A stretch of 64,000 bases of DNA from Wohlfahrtiimonas larvae (GCF_039543665.1 NZ_BAABKE010000010.1:20520-84519), one strand, 5' to 3'. Positions 17,283-27,003 are shown, counted from the stretch's first letter. The notes: a model not told the origin generated them from the sequence alone. Numbers and translations are program-made.

Positions 17283-17828
17283 ATGAAAGCACTGATTAAT
17301 ATTGATTATACATTTGATTTTGTTGCAACAGAGGGGCTTTTAACAACTGCGGAAGCAGGGCAGAAATTACATGATGATATTTTAGCACTCACGCGCCATT
17401 TTGTGGATGCGGGTGATTATGTCGTTTTTGCTATTGATGGTCATGATCCTAATGATCGATATCATCCTGAAAATAAACTTTTTCCTGCTCATAATGTGAT
17501 GGGAACAAAAGGGCGTAATTTATATGGTGATTTAGCAAAGTATTATTCAGAACATCAGCATGATCCAATAATTTATTGGATTGATAAGCGCCATTATTCC
17601 GCATTTAGCGGCACAGATTTAGATATTCGTTTACGTGAACGTAATATCAAAGAGATTCATTTAGTAGGTGTTTGCACTGATATTTGTGTATTACATACGG
17701 CGATTGATGCTTATAATTTAGGCTATGAAATTGTGATTCATGAAAAGGGGGTTGCAAGCTTTGATCCCATTGGGCATGAATGGGCTTTGAAGCATTTTAA
17801 AAATGTTTTAGGTGCAAAAATCGTGTAA
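17283..17828 (+). CDS. pncA: Nicotinamidase / isochorismatase-family amidohydrolase
   Basis: This 181-residue cysteine hydrolase converts nicotinamide to nicotinate in NAD salvage. The catalytic Asp lies in MKALINIDYTFDF, the metal-site region is FAIDGHD and HPENKLFPAHN, and the active-site Cys is in GVCTDICVLHTAIDAYNLGY. The whole sequence, especially KLFPAHNVMGTKGRNLYGDL and DKRHYSAFSGTDLDIRLRER, resembles the short PncA of Firmicutes such as streptococci more than the ~210-residue enteric enzyme. This hints at transfer, inferred from memory of those families. A strong GGAGGGAG site precedes the start. Confidence 0.85.
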   Translation: MKALINIDYTFDFVATEGLLTTAEAGQKLHDDILALTRHFVDAGDYVVFAIDGHDPNDRYHPENKLFPAHNVMGTKGRNLYGDLAKYYSEHQHDPIIYWIDKRHYSAFSGTDLDIRLRERNIKEIHLVGVCTDICVLHTAIDAYNLGYEIVIHEKGVASFDPIGHEWALKHFKNVLGAKIV

Positions 17829-17895
17829 TTAATCTATGAGATTGTGATGAAAATTAATCAGGTATAATTACTAAAAATAAAATTATGGATTAACT

Positions 17896-18462
17896 ATGAC
17901 AATTACAGCAATTTTCATCATGATTTCAGCCTGCTCAATGTTGGTGCTTATGGGGATGGTTTCTATTTATAATCAACTTATCAAACACCAACAAATGTCT
18001 AAAGAAGCATTTGCAGGTATGGATGTTTTCTTAAAAAAGCGCTACGACTTAATTCCAATGTTGGTTTCTGTCACAAAAGGTGCTCGCGACTATGAAGCCA
18101 ATGTTTTAAAAGAAATTGTAGAGCTTCGTTCACAAGGTTTGAATGGTAATTTGTCTGTAGGTGATTTAGGGAAAAATGAATTAAAGTTGAGTGATCGAAT
18201 CAGTCAGCTACTAGTTTTAGTTGAAAATTATCCTGAGATTAAGGCAAACCAAAGCTTTAAGCAATTACATGAATCTTTGGTCAAAGTTGAAGATGATATT
18301 AGTAAAGCAAGGCGTTATTACAATGCAACAGTTCGCCATTATTTAACATATAAACAACAATTCCCAAATGTGATTATTGCTTCAATGTTTCATTTTCCAA
18401 TGATTGAATATTTTGCAGTGGATGATTCTACTGAGCGTAATGCACCAACTGTTTCTTTGTAA
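17896..18462 (+). CDS. LemA family protein
   Basis: This 188-residue protein has one N-terminal membrane helix (residues 4-26) and a LemA coiled-helical domain with NQLIKHQQMSKEAFAGMDVFLKKRYDLIPMLVSVTKG and KARRYYNATVRHY. The exact function of LemA is not established. It is often encoded beside DUF2207 or TPM-domain membrane proteins, as here, where two DUF2207 genes follow within 15 nt. The three genes look like one operon. Confidence 0.92.
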   Translation: MTITAIFIMISACSMLVLMGMVSIYNQLIKHQQMSKEAFAGMDVFLKKRYDLIPMLVSVTKGARDYEANVLKEIVELRSQGLNGNLSVGDLGKNELKLSDRISQLLVLVENYPEIKANQSFKQLHESLVKVEDDISKARRYYNATVRHYLTYKQQFPNVIIASMFHFPMIEYFAVDDSTERNAPTVSL

Positions 18463-18474
18463 ATTGGAAGGATA

Positions 18475-20427
18475 ATGAAAATAGTTGCCCAATATATATT
18501 TCTATCAGTGATGTTCTTATTCAATATTACATGGGCAGATCAAATAGATCATTATGATTCTAGGATTAATATATTGGAAGATGGAACGATTGATGTTGTA
18601 GAAACAATTGAAATCACAACCAATCATGAACAAATTAAACTGGGTATAACTCGAGAAATTCCAAAAAGTTATTACTTTATGAATAAGCGAGTAGAGACGC
18701 CAGTCAATGTTCTAACTGTAACTCGTAATGGGCAGCCAGAAAATTTTTGGACAGAGAATCAATATGGAAATGTGGAGATATTCACAGGTTCCGTTGATAA
18801 CGTTGTGGATAACTATTTGGATAAAGGTAAACACACTTTTGTGATCCATTGGCAGAGTCAAAATCACATTCGTAGTTTTGAAAATTATGATGAGTTATAC
18901 ATCAATGCAATTGGCCATAATTGGCGTTTACCCATTATAGTTGCGACAGTTACATTGAAGTTGCCAAAGTCTGTCAGTGCAATTCAATCAGCGGCTTATT
19001 ATGGTGTGAGAGGAGCGATTGATCAGGCTCAGACAACACAGAAATCCCCACAAGAAATTCAATTTACATCACCAAAAATATTAGGCAATGGTAAAGGTTT
19101 TACGGTTGCGACAGGATTTACGAAAGGAATTATTCCGAGCATAGAACCCAATTGGTATGATGTTTGGATGGCAAAAGCTTTGGATTATTTTCCAAGTTTT
19201 GTTCAGCCTTTAAATATTATATTGGGGATTATGATGGCTGTGATGTTGCTGTATAAGCGTTTAGCAGCTATGATTTACACCAAAATATTGCCTAAAAGCC
19301 AGCGTGCTTTTATGGTGAGATACGCACCACCGAATATACCATTTGACCTCGCGTGTGCACTTTATTCGCCTGAGAATCATAGTAAATTTATGCTAGCAAT
19401 GCTGGTTAGGTTTCAGGCATTGGGGCTTTTATCTTTTAATGAAACAACTAAAAGTATTAAGGTTAGAAAGAAACTAACAGATCAACACAGGGCACTATTA
19501 AGCCCAGAAGAATTACAATTTATTGTGAGCTTACAAAGAAGAGGCATTCCTGTCATTTCATTAGAAAAATATAATGGTGCATTTTCTCATGGTATTCAGT
19601 TATTGAAAACACATATTCAAGATTTAGCGGATGAGTGTTACAAAAAAATAGCCCCCATCTTTTTGATTATTGGCATTATTGTAATGGCAGTGATGCTGTT
19701 ATCATTTTCAATTTATTTATCTGCAGAAATCTATTTTTCATTAGTATTTATAGTCATTCCTATGCTGATTTTGAACTCTATAATTATGAATCAAATTCCT
19801 AAGATTAATGAAAAAGATCAGTTGTTTGGCAAAGCATCATTATTGTTGAAAGGGTTGCCAGTTTTTATGTTTTTCTTTGCATTTGGTGGTGTGCCGCTAT
19901 ATTTCATGATGACGGAAATAGCTAATACTCCTTTATCTATGATGACTTATTTATGTAGTTATGGATTGGTATGGTTATCATTATTGGTACTGATGGTGAT
20001 ATTTATCCAATTATCAAAGTATCGTTATTATGTGAAAGCCCATTATGTGGACCACAAGCAAGCACTGTTAGAATTTAAACATTTTTTAGTCTATACAAAA
20101 AAAGCGGAGTATGAATTAATTACGCCTAATTTATTTGAAGAGTATTTACCATATTCTATTTTGTTTGGCGTTGAGAAAAAGTGGATAAAACTCTATCAAT
20201 CGCTATATCCAAAAAATTACCAAATAAGCCAACAGCAAGGTGCATTACATATGGCTCGATCCAGTTCTTCAACTTTTAGCCGTGCAATGTCTAGCCCAAG
20301 TATGGGACGATCATCTTCAGGTTTTTCATCATCAGGCGGAGGCGGTTCTAGTGGCGGCGGTTCAGGCTCAGGCGGTGGTGGATCATCGGGTGGTGGATCA
20401 GGTGGCGGCGGTGGAGGTGGCCGATGA
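18475..20427 (+). CDS. DUF2207 membrane protein, first of a tandem pair
   Basis: This 650-residue protein has a signal peptide (to about residue 22), an extracytoplasmic beta-rich DUF2207 domain (residues 25-215; INILEDGTIDVVETIEI, GITREIP, FVIHWQSQNHIRSF, YINAIGHNW), membrane segments near 245, 390, 415, 460 and 500, and a cytoplasmic DUF2207 tail containing EFKHFLVYTKKAEYELITPNLFEEYLPY. It ends in a Gly/Ser-rich low-complexity tail from about residue 615. The function is unknown. Partnership with LemA is usual for the family. It overlaps the next gene by 4 nt. Confidence 0.9.
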   Translation: MKIVAQYIFLSVMFLFNITWADQIDHYDSRINILEDGTIDVVETIEITTNHEQIKLGITREIPKSYYFMNKRVETPVNVLTVTRNGQPENFWTENQYGNVEIFTGSVDNVVDNYLDKGKHTFVIHWQSQNHIRSFENYDELYINAIGHNWRLPIIVATVTLKLPKSVSAIQSAAYYGVRGAIDQAQTTQKSPQEIQFTSPKILGNGKGFTVATGFTKGIIPSIEPNWYDVWMAKALDYFPSFVQPLNIILGIMMAVMLLYKRLAAMIYTKILPKSQRAFMVRYAPPNIPFDLACALYSPENHSKFMLAMLVRFQALGLLSFNETTKSIKVRKKLTDQHRALLSPEELQFIVSLQRRGIPVISLEKYNGAFSHGIQLLKTHIQDLADECYKKIAPIFLIIGIIVMAVMLLSFSIYLSAEIYFSLVFIVIPMLILNSIIMNQIPKINEKDQLFGKASLLLKGLPVFMFFFAFGGVPLYFMMTEIANTPLSMMTYLCSYGLVWLSLLVLMVIFIQLSKYRYYVKAHYVDHKQALLEFKHFLVYTKKAEYELITPNLFEEYLPYSILFGVEKKWIKLYQSLYPKNYQISQQQGALHMARSSSSTFSRAMSSPSMGRSSSGFSSSGGGGSSGGGSGSGGGGSSGGGSGGGGGGGR

Positions 20428-22325
20428 TAAGAAAAATAATAATATTCTTTTTATGTTGGTGTCTATTAAATATCTCATTAGCTGATGTCATCAAAAATTA
20501 TGATGTGAATATCACAGTGCTAGAAGATGGCAAAATTGATGTGGTTGAAACGATAGAAATGAACATTGATCATAAGGATGTGCGTTTAGGCATTATTCGG
20601 GATATTCCTAGTCGTTATTCTATGTATAAACAAGAGATTGAAACACCCATTGAAGTGTTGAGTGTCACTCGTAATGGTGAGTCTGAAAACTATTGGGTGG
20701 AAGACAATGGTGATCTGTTTGAAATTTATACGGGTGCTAAATATGACCACCCCAAAAATTATATTCCTAAAGGTCAAAATATTTACCAATTCCATTGGCA
20801 AAGTTCTAATCACATTCGGGGCTTTCTTAGCTATGATGAATTGTATTTCAATGCCATTGGTAATGGTTGGCAGTTTCCCATTGAAAAGGCAAAAGTTACG
20901 TTAGTTTTGCCAAACTCAGTTAAGGCAATACAATCTGCAGGATATTATGGGCAAGCAGGAGATAATTCTAGAGCAATTGTGACGGAAGTATCACCGCAAA
21001 AAATTGAGTTTATAGCACCAGAAATGATCGGTAATGGTCAAGGTTTAACCATCGCGACTGGTTTTACCAAAGGAATCATCCCCAGTAATGATTCAGGATA
21101 TATTGGTGGGGTAGTCGAAAAAATCCTGAGTTACTTCCCGTCATTTGTGCAGCCCATTCATATAGCATTGATGGGAATACTAATTGTGATGTTTTGTTAT
21201 TGGCTATTAGGTGCATTAATTTATGTATATAGAAAACCGAAGAGTTTACGTGCATTTGTAGTGAGATTTTCTCCACCAGAATTTTCTTTATACACCTTAA
21301 TGTTTTTAGCAGGCAAAAATTATATGGGGAATGTGGAAAGATTTAGGGTGGCTTTTCTAGTGGATCTAGCACATAAGGGATTGATATCATTTAATCAGTC
21401 AGAGAAAACAATAGAAATAAAGCCAATCATACCTAATCAAGATAAAAGCTTAACGCAGGGGCAGCGTGAATTTTTATCAGTGATGGAGATCAATGGTCGA
21501 AGCAAAGTTTCCTATGCTAAATATAACCCTATCTTAGAAAGCGCATTAAAGCTTATGACAGAAAGAATGATCTATGATGGCTCTAAATATTATCGCCCAC
21601 TGTTTCCATTTTTTGCATTATCAGCTTTCATTTTATGGGGCATTTGTTTCACTTTGAGCTTTACAATTATTTCAGGCTTAAACTATCTAATAATCTTATT
21701 TGCATTTTTTGGGTGTTTAATATTATGGATAGGATTAAGCTCTCTATTAGATGGGCGATCGTTTACAAGTGTCTCTGAGAGAATCTTTTGGTGTATCGTA
21801 TTATTATTTTTCGGCTCTATTTTCAGCATAATGCCTTTGATGTTTACAGATTTATGGGGTGGATTTAGTTGGTCTGCAAATTTTAAAGCATCTGTATTAG
21901 TAATTGTTATCATTTTACTTTTCAATACTGTTATTGCATGGTACGGAAAAATAATGGTGATGATTAGACCCGAATATTGTGATGATCAGCAGAAAGTTTT
22001 AGAGTTTAAGCATTTCTTGGAATATACAAAAGCTGATGAATACCATCTGATTACACCAGATTTATTTGAGGAATATCTTCCTTATGCAATTATTTTTGAT
22101 GTTGATAAAAAATGGTTAGCCTTGTATAAAAAATTATATTCTATTCAGTATGAGAATCGTCAAAAGATAGGTGTTTTGTCTGCTCGTTCTATTAGTAGTT
22201 CTTCTTCATTTAAAACGGCGAGCGCAAAACCAAGTTCTGGGGGGAATAGTGGGCGAGGCTCAGGCTCAGGCGGAGGAGGATCATCGGGTGGTGGTTCAGG
22301 TGGCGGCGGTGGACGTGGCCGATGA
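20424..22325 (+). CDS. DUF2207 membrane protein, second of a tandem pair
   Basis: This 633-residue paralogue of the preceding protein shares its architecture: signal peptide, beta domain (VLEDGKIDVVETIEM, FHWQSSNHIRGF, YFNAIGNGW), several membrane helices and the motif EFKHFLEYTKADEYHLITPDLFEEYLPYA. It also ends in a Gly/Ser tail. The two copies are similar along their full length but well diverged, so the duplication is old and both seem maintained. Translation is coupled to the first copy through an ATGA overlap. The biological role is unknown. Confidence 0.9.
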   Translation: MIRKIIIFFLCWCLLNISLADVIKNYDVNITVLEDGKIDVVETIEMNIDHKDVRLGIIRDIPSRYSMYKQEIETPIEVLSVTRNGESENYWVEDNGDLFEIYTGAKYDHPKNYIPKGQNIYQFHWQSSNHIRGFLSYDELYFNAIGNGWQFPIEKAKVTLVLPNSVKAIQSAGYYGQAGDNSRAIVTEVSPQKIEFIAPEMIGNGQGLTIATGFTKGIIPSNDSGYIGGVVEKILSYFPSFVQPIHIALMGILIVMFCYWLLGALIYVYRKPKSLRAFVVRFSPPEFSLYTLMFLAGKNYMGNVERFRVAFLVDLAHKGLISFNQSEKTIEIKPIIPNQDKSLTQGQREFLSVMEINGRSKVSYAKYNPILESALKLMTERMIYDGSKYYRPLFPFFALSAFILWGICFTLSFTIISGLNYLIILFAFFGCLILWIGLSSLLDGRSFTSVSERIFWCIVLLFFGSIFSIMPLMFTDLWGGFSWSANFKASVLVIVIILLFNTVIAWYGKIMVMIRPEYCDDQQKVLEFKHFLEYTKADEYHLITPDLFEEYLPYAIIFDVDKKWLALYKKLYSIQYENRQKIGVLSARSISSSSSFKTASAKPSSGGNSGRGSGSGGGGSSGGGSGGGGGRGR

Positions 22326-22376
22326 AGTGAAAGCCTAATAACGATATATTAGACTTATTTATCATGTATAAATTTT

Positions 22377-23153
22377 TTATTTGATGTTAGCTTTGATTAG
22401 CTTAATTAAGTTTGTAAGTTTTTCAGAAGAATTAATGCAGTGTTGATAATAACCAAAGAAAGGAACAACAATAATATTTGTTTGTGTATTTGGGATTTCA
22501 GAAAAAACGATTCTAATACCTTCATCTGACGCATATTGCGCAGTTGAATGATCGCATCCAAAAAATGAGAAAAACTCATAATCACTACTGATGCCTGTGC
22601 ATATGAGATATTTAGGTTGATGCTGTTTGATGAGTTCTTGAAAAAACTGTGCTCGTTCACCATTAATGCACCAATGATGATAATCTTGTCTACTTTCAAA
22701 TCCAGTGAGTTTTTTATGTTTTTCTTCCCATGGAGAGTTGTTTTTAGGGGAATTGAGTAAAAACATATTCATTTTAAATCCAATACCGTCTTTCATATTA
22801 AAGAGGATTTTATTTTTGATTATGAATTTTTCATAGTCTGTTAAATTTTTCTCTATTTTGGGAATATTGAATTCATTGAGGAAATCGCAAATTGTATAAT
22901 TATATTGGTTATGATGAGCGTCACTAAAGCTTCTTGCCCAAGAAATATTTTGGCAGAAATCTTGTGTTTTTCCATCATCAGGTAGGTAGCCATGTTCTCT
23001 TAAAGGGTCATCAACTTCAATAATAGTTTTCAGCTCGTTAAGATCATTTCCCCATTCTAGCCCACAGAACCAGAAGTCTGAATCTAAATTGCCACCATCA
23101 CATCCATAGAAAGATGCTGCTATTTTTTTGAAATTTTCTATTGGAGTTGTCAT
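22377..23153 (-). CDS. Uncharacterised 258-residue protein
   Basis: I do not recognise this protein with confidence. It has no signal peptide or membrane segment. Conserved-looking stretches are DFWFCGLEWGNDL near the N-terminus, a central RAQFFQELIKQHQPKYLICTG and a C-terminal VVPFFGYYQHCINSSEKL. The order of a glycine-containing beta strand, a 'KYLICTG' strand and a C-terminal His segment faintly recalls uracil-DNA-glycosylase-like folds, but this is a guess. A GAAGGATAA ribosome-binding site supports the start. It sits alone between a convergent DUF2207 gene and prfC. Confidence 0.7.
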   Translation of the reverse strand: MTTPIENFKKIAASFYGCDGGNLDSDFWFCGLEWGNDLNELKTIIEVDDPLREHGYLPDDGKTQDFCQNISWARSFSDAHHNQYNYTICDFLNEFNIPKIEKNLTDYEKFIIKNKILFNMKDGIGFKMNMFLLNSPKNNSPWEEKHKKLTGFESRQDYHHWCINGERAQFFQELIKQHQPKYLICTGISSDYEFFSFFGCDHSTAQYASDEGIRIVFSEIPNTQTNIIVVPFFGYYQHCINSSEKLTNLIKLIKANIK

Positions 23154-23241
23154 TTAATTATCCTTCTTGAATGTTGTATGTAAACTTAATGTTATCTACA
23201 TTAAATGAATAGAATTAAATATCAATAGCATTTTCATGTTA

Positions 23242-23279
23242 ATAAAAAAGCGCTTCAATCTATTTGATGGAAGCGCTCT
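23242..23279 (-). terminator. Rho-independent terminator after prfC
   Basis: On the minus strand, AGCGCTTC and GAAGCGCT form an 8-bp stem with a 13-nt loop, followed by six T residues, just beyond the prfC stop codon. Confidence 0.88.
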
Positions 23280-23299
23280 AGTTTTATGAGTGGAGCTAA

Positions 23300-24889
23300 T
23301 TAACCAACGCCATGTTCACGAGTTGCTGTGAACTTGATTTCAGGATAACGTTCTTGTGCTAATGTTAAATTCACACGTGTTGGTGCGATATAAACATATT
23401 CACCTGAGTGATCCACTGCCATATTGTCGTAGCATTTATTGATGAATGTTTCGAATTTCTTCGAATCAGAGCAAGTAACCCAGCGCGCAGTTGTCACGTT
23501 TACAGCTTCAAAAATACAATCAACGTTATAGTCAGTTTGTAAGCGATTCAATACAACATCAAATTGAAGCACACCGATCGCACCGATGATTAAATCATTG
23601 CTGTTGAGTGGCTTGAATAACTGTGTTGCACCTTCTTCACATAGCTCTTCTAAACCTTTTTGCAACTGCTTCATCTTCAAAGGGTCACGCAAACGCGCAC
23701 GGCGGAACAGCTCAGGTGCGAAGTCAGGAATCCCTGTGAAAACTAAGTTTTCACCTTCTGTGAATGTATCACCAATGCGGATTGTGCCATGATTGTGGAT
23801 ACCAATGATGTCACCAGCATAAGCTTCCGTTAAATGCTCACGTTCAGATGCCATGAATGTCAAAGCATCAGGGATTTTGATGTTTTTATTAATGCGAACA
23901 TGACGAGCCGACATGCCAGGAGAATATTTACCAGAACAAACGCGCATGAATGCGATTCTATCACGATGTTTAGGATCCATATTGGCTTGGATTTTAAACA
24001 CAAAACCTGAGAATTTTTCTTCCGCAGGAGAAACTTCACGGCTTGTAGTTTCGTGTGCTTTGGGTGGTGGGGCGATTTTAACAAAGCCATCCAGCATTTC
24101 TTGCACACCAAAGTTTGTAACCGCAGAACCGAAGTAAACAGGTGTTAATTTACCTGCTAAGTAATCTTCTAGATTAAATTCGTTACTTGCACCACGTACT
24201 AATTCTAATTCTTCACGGAATTCCGCAGCTTTTGCACCTAAAACTTCATCCAACTCAGGATTATCTAGGCCTTGAATGATTCGGCTGTCATGCTTTTTAC
24301 CATCTTTATGCACTTCATACAAAGCAACATAATCGTCGATCAAATGGTAAACACCTTTAAGCTCTTTACCCATGCCGATTGGCCAAGTAACAGGCGCGCA
24401 TTGGATTTTCAATACATCTTCAACTTCATCCAATAGATCAATCGGGTCTTTACCTTCACGATCAAGCTTGTTGATGAATGTCATGATGGGTGTATCACGC
24501 AATCGACAAACTTCCATCAATTTAATGGTTCGCTCTTCAACACCTTTTGCGCAGTCAATCAGCATCAATGCTGAGTCAACAGCTGTTAATGTGCGATAAG
24601 TATCTTCTGAGAAGTCTTCATGGCCCGGTGTATCCAAGAGATTGATCATTTTCTCTTTATAAGGGAACTGCATGACAGAAGATGTGATGGAAATACCACG
24701 TTGTTTTTCCATTTCCATCCAGTCAGATGTTGCGTGACGTGCTGCCTTACGACCTTTAACTGTACCTGCTAAGCTGATTGCACCTCCAAATAGCAAAAGC
24801 TTTTCGGTCATTGTGGTTTTACCAGCATCAGGGTGAGCGATAATCGCAAACGTGCGTCTGCGTTCCATCTCTTGAATCATTCCTGCCAT
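23300..24889 (-). CDS. prfC: Peptide chain release factor 3
   Basis: This 529-residue translational GTPase recycles class I release factors from the ribosome. The G motifs are intact: AHPDAGKTTMTEK (G1), RGISITSS (G2), DTPGHEDF (G3), NKLDRE (G4), and the G5 region follows. Domains II and III (FKIQANMDPKHRDRIAFMRVCSG, FAPELFRRARL, VLQFDVVLNRL) match RF3 and distinguish it from EF-G. The length is typical. It is transcribed alone and has its own terminator. Confidence 0.97.
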   Translation of the reverse strand: MAGMIQEMERRRTFAIIAHPDAGKTTMTEKLLLFGGAISLAGTVKGRKAARHATSDWMEMEKQRGISITSSVMQFPYKEKMINLLDTPGHEDFSEDTYRTLTAVDSALMLIDCAKGVEERTIKLMEVCRLRDTPIMTFINKLDREGKDPIDLLDEVEDVLKIQCAPVTWPIGMGKELKGVYHLIDDYVALYEVHKDGKKHDSRIIQGLDNPELDEVLGAKAAEFREELELVRGASNEFNLEDYLAGKLTPVYFGSAVTNFGVQEMLDGFVKIAPPPKAHETTSREVSPAEEKFSGFVFKIQANMDPKHRDRIAFMRVCSGKYSPGMSARHVRINKNIKIPDALTFMASEREHLTEAYAGDIIGIHNHGTIRIGDTFTEGENLVFTGIPDFAPELFRRARLRDPLKMKQLQKGLEELCEEGATQLFKPLNSNDLIIGAIGVLQFDVVLNRLQTDYNVDCIFEAVNVTTARWVTCSDSKKFETFINKCYDNMAVDHSGEYVYIAPTRVNLTLAQERYPEIKFTATREHGVG

Positions 24890-25008
24890 AAAATATGTTG
24901 CCTATTGATTAAATAAAAATTCGATAAACTAACCATTTTACATGATTTAGTGTTACAAATTAATAAATAAAAAATTGTTGGTAAATATTGAAGTCAGGAG
25001 AAGTTTTT

Positions 25009-25473
25009 ATGGGCATTGCAGAAGTTAAAGCATTTTTTGCAAAAGAGGGAATTGAGAGTCGTGTTCAAGAGTTTGAGGTTTCGAGTGCAACAGTTGAATT
25101 AGCAGCACAAGCGCTAAATTGTGAGCCGAATAGAATCGCAAAATCATTGTCATTTATGCTGAAAAATATGGGTAAAAATATTATTGTTGTAGCAGCAGGC
25201 AATGCGCGAGTCGATAATAAAAAGTTCAAAGCACAATTTGATGACAGAGCCAAGATGATTGCCTTTGACCAAGTTGAAGAAATTATTGGTCATGCTGCGG
25301 GTGGCGTTTGTCCATTTGCAGTGAATCCTGATGTAGAAATCTATTTAGATGTGAGTTTAAAAGCTTATGAAACGGTATTTCCTGCATGTGGCAGTGCCAA
25401 TAGCGCGATTGAATTATCTTTGGATGAACTAGAAAAATATTCTAATGCTTTGAGTTGGGTGGATGTTTGTTAG
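25009..25473 (+). CDS. YbaK/EbsC-type aminoacyl-tRNA deacylase domain protein
   Basis: This 154-residue single-domain protein of the YbaK/ProX superfamily hydrolyses mischarged tRNAs. Typical elements are AQALNCEPNRIAKSLSFM, the conserved Lys of DNKKFKAQF and GHAAGGVCPFAVNPDVEIYLD near the C-terminal third. The substrate (Cys-tRNA-Pro or Ala-tRNA-Pro) cannot be set from the sequence. The start at 25009 follows AGGAG and is preferred over the upstream in-frame codon at 24988. The gene is monocistronic and convergent with a porin gene. Confidence 0.88.
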   Translation: MGIAEVKAFFAKEGIESRVQEFEVSSATVELAAQALNCEPNRIAKSLSFMLKNMGKNIIVVAAGNARVDNKKFKAQFDDRAKMIAFDQVEEIIGHAAGGVCPFAVNPDVEIYLDVSLKAYETVFPACGSANSAIELSLDELEKYSNALSWVDVC

Positions 25474-25483
25474 TGATTGATAG

Positions 25484-25514
25484 CACCTTGCTCAATTGAA
25501 TATTGAGTAAGGTG
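25484..25514. terminator. Shared hairpin between convergent ybaK-like and porin genes
   Basis: CACCTTGCTCAAT pairs with ATTGAGTAAGGTG (13 bp with one G-U) around a short loop. The flanks are AT-rich but have no long T-run, so it may act as a bidirectional terminator or an mRNA-end hairpin. Confidence 0.55.
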
Positions 25515-25531
25515 TTATATAAAATCAATAG

Positions 25532-26806
25532 TTAGAAATCGTGGCGGATACCAATGCTTAATTGGTTATCTTTGAATTTTTTAGATGATAAGCTCTGATC
25601 CACATAGCTAAACTCCATACCAGATGTTGAAAATTTCTGTTTAATCATACTGTGTTGATATTCTAACCACAGAGCAGTGCGTTCTGATAATGCTTGTTCG
25701 ACACCGACAGATAATGTTTTTAAGTGATTATCTTCTTGATTACGAGCAATATAGTTTTCATCAGTTAAGCCAGAATGACGTCTTTTAGAGGTTGCTTGAC
25801 CATACGTTGCACGCAATGTTGTGTCATGATCTGCACCGAATGACCAATATGCACCAATATCCCAGCCTTTAGCTGTATGTTTGTAATTATTACGATCAAG
25901 TTCTTGATCATTGACTTCATCCCAGAAAAACTCTGAGTGAGCATTACCAATCCCAAAGCTTTCAGCACTTTTATTCTGTGCATAAGCATAATTGCCCGTA
26001 ATACCCCAATCGTCTGTACGGAAGCCAATTTGAGCACCATAACTGAAAGCACGTTTTGCATCTTCCGCAATATCAGCAGATAGATAGCCAATGCGTGAAT
26101 AAAACCCTGAATCATGTTCGTAAGCTAAGCTGACAGTGTATAAATCAATGTCACGATTATTACTGTATCTTTCATTATCACTTGTGGCAACAACGCCTGC
26201 TGTGAATATGAATCCAGCAATGCTTGGTGAAGTATAAATGACAGAGTTGCCTAAATACTCCCACATTTCTGCATCAAAAGTATTAATTGAGCCTGCATCA
26301 CCTAAAAGAATATCACCAGCTGCAGCAGCACTTGCAGATAAGCCCAATGCATAGAACTCATCTGAAACGCTATCAGCTTTAATGACTTCATAAAAAGGAT
26401 TATCCATTTGGCCAAGAGCAAATGTACCCAATGATGTTTCTAAGCCAATCATGGCAATTTCTTTTTCAAAACCTTCGCCATTTTCACCGCCATCAGCAGC
26501 ATTAAAAGCCCAACGTAAGTTGTAAATCAACTGTACATTTTCACCTAAGGATTCACTGCCACGTAAACCGATGTATGAGCCATAATCATCAATAGATAAA
26601 GCTTGTGTACCAGCACGCTGAGTTTGGTAAATGGGTAGGCCACTACTTGATTCGCCTATTTGATTAAATAACATATTGCCTTCAGCAGGATTATGGCTAT
26701 ATGAGCGAGTCATACCCAATTCGATTGAACCATATAGTTCTGTTGCTGCATGAGCAGAAGTTAAGGCAGTTGCTGAAACAATTAAAGCAATTATTTTTTT
26801 GTGCAT
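25532..26806 (-). CDS. Gram-negative general porin
   Basis: This 424-residue outer-membrane beta-barrel has a signal peptide (HKKIIALIVSATALTSAHA) and begins with ELYGSIELGM. It has the repeated amphipathic strands typical of trimeric porins (YIGLRGSESLGENVQLIYNL, TFALGQMDNPFYE) and ends with IGIRHDF, whose terminal Phe is the outer-membrane assembly signal. The long constriction loop seems to be around residues 120-150. Substrate selectivity is unknown. The ATG at 26806 gives the best signal peptide, and a second in-frame ATG lies 12 nt upstream. Its neighbour, a separately terminated MFS carrier, may act on the same solute. Confidence 0.88.
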   Translation of the reverse strand: MHKKIIALIVSATALTSAHAATELYGSIELGMTRSYSHNPAEGNMLFNQIGESSSGLPIYQTQRAGTQALSIDDYGSYIGLRGSESLGENVQLIYNLRWAFNAADGGENGEGFEKEIAMIGLETSLGTFALGQMDNPFYEVIKADSVSDEFYALGLSASAAAAGDILLGDAGSINTFDAEMWEYLGNSVIYTSPSIAGFIFTAGVVATSDNERYSNNRDIDLYTVSLAYEHDSGFYSRIGYLSADIAEDAKRAFSYGAQIGFRTDDWGITGNYAYAQNKSAESFGIGNAHSEFFWDEVNDQELDRNNYKHTAKGWDIGAYWSFGADHDTTLRATYGQATSKRRHSGLTDENYIARNQEDNHLKTLSVGVEQALSERTALWLEYQHSMIKQKFSTSGMEFSYVDQSLSSKKFKDNQLSIGIRHDF

Positions 26807-26942
26807 AATAGTTCTCATTTAAATGATATTAATCAATGGCTAATTTCAGTACGAAAAAGTCATTGGATTATAAATGAGAATATTTCTCTTTAAAAGAATT
26901 AATGTTTCTTAATAAAAATTTACAATAAAGTGGCGTGATGAA

Positions 26943-26978
26943 AATAAAAAGCCATTCTAAATTAATTAAGAATGGCTC
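26943..26978 (-). terminator. Rho-independent terminator after the MFS gene
   Basis: On the minus strand, AGCCATTC and GAATGGCT form an 8-bp stem around an AT-rich loop and are followed by CTTTTTATTTT. Confidence 0.8.
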
Positions 26979-27003
26979 ATGATTAAGCTAATTGCTTGTG
27001 GGA

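Noticed and set aside
20240..20485. Open frame over the Gly/Ser tail of the first DUF2207 gene
   Set aside because: Low-complexity shadow frame with Ala/Val/Gln repeats caused by the Gly/Ser codons.
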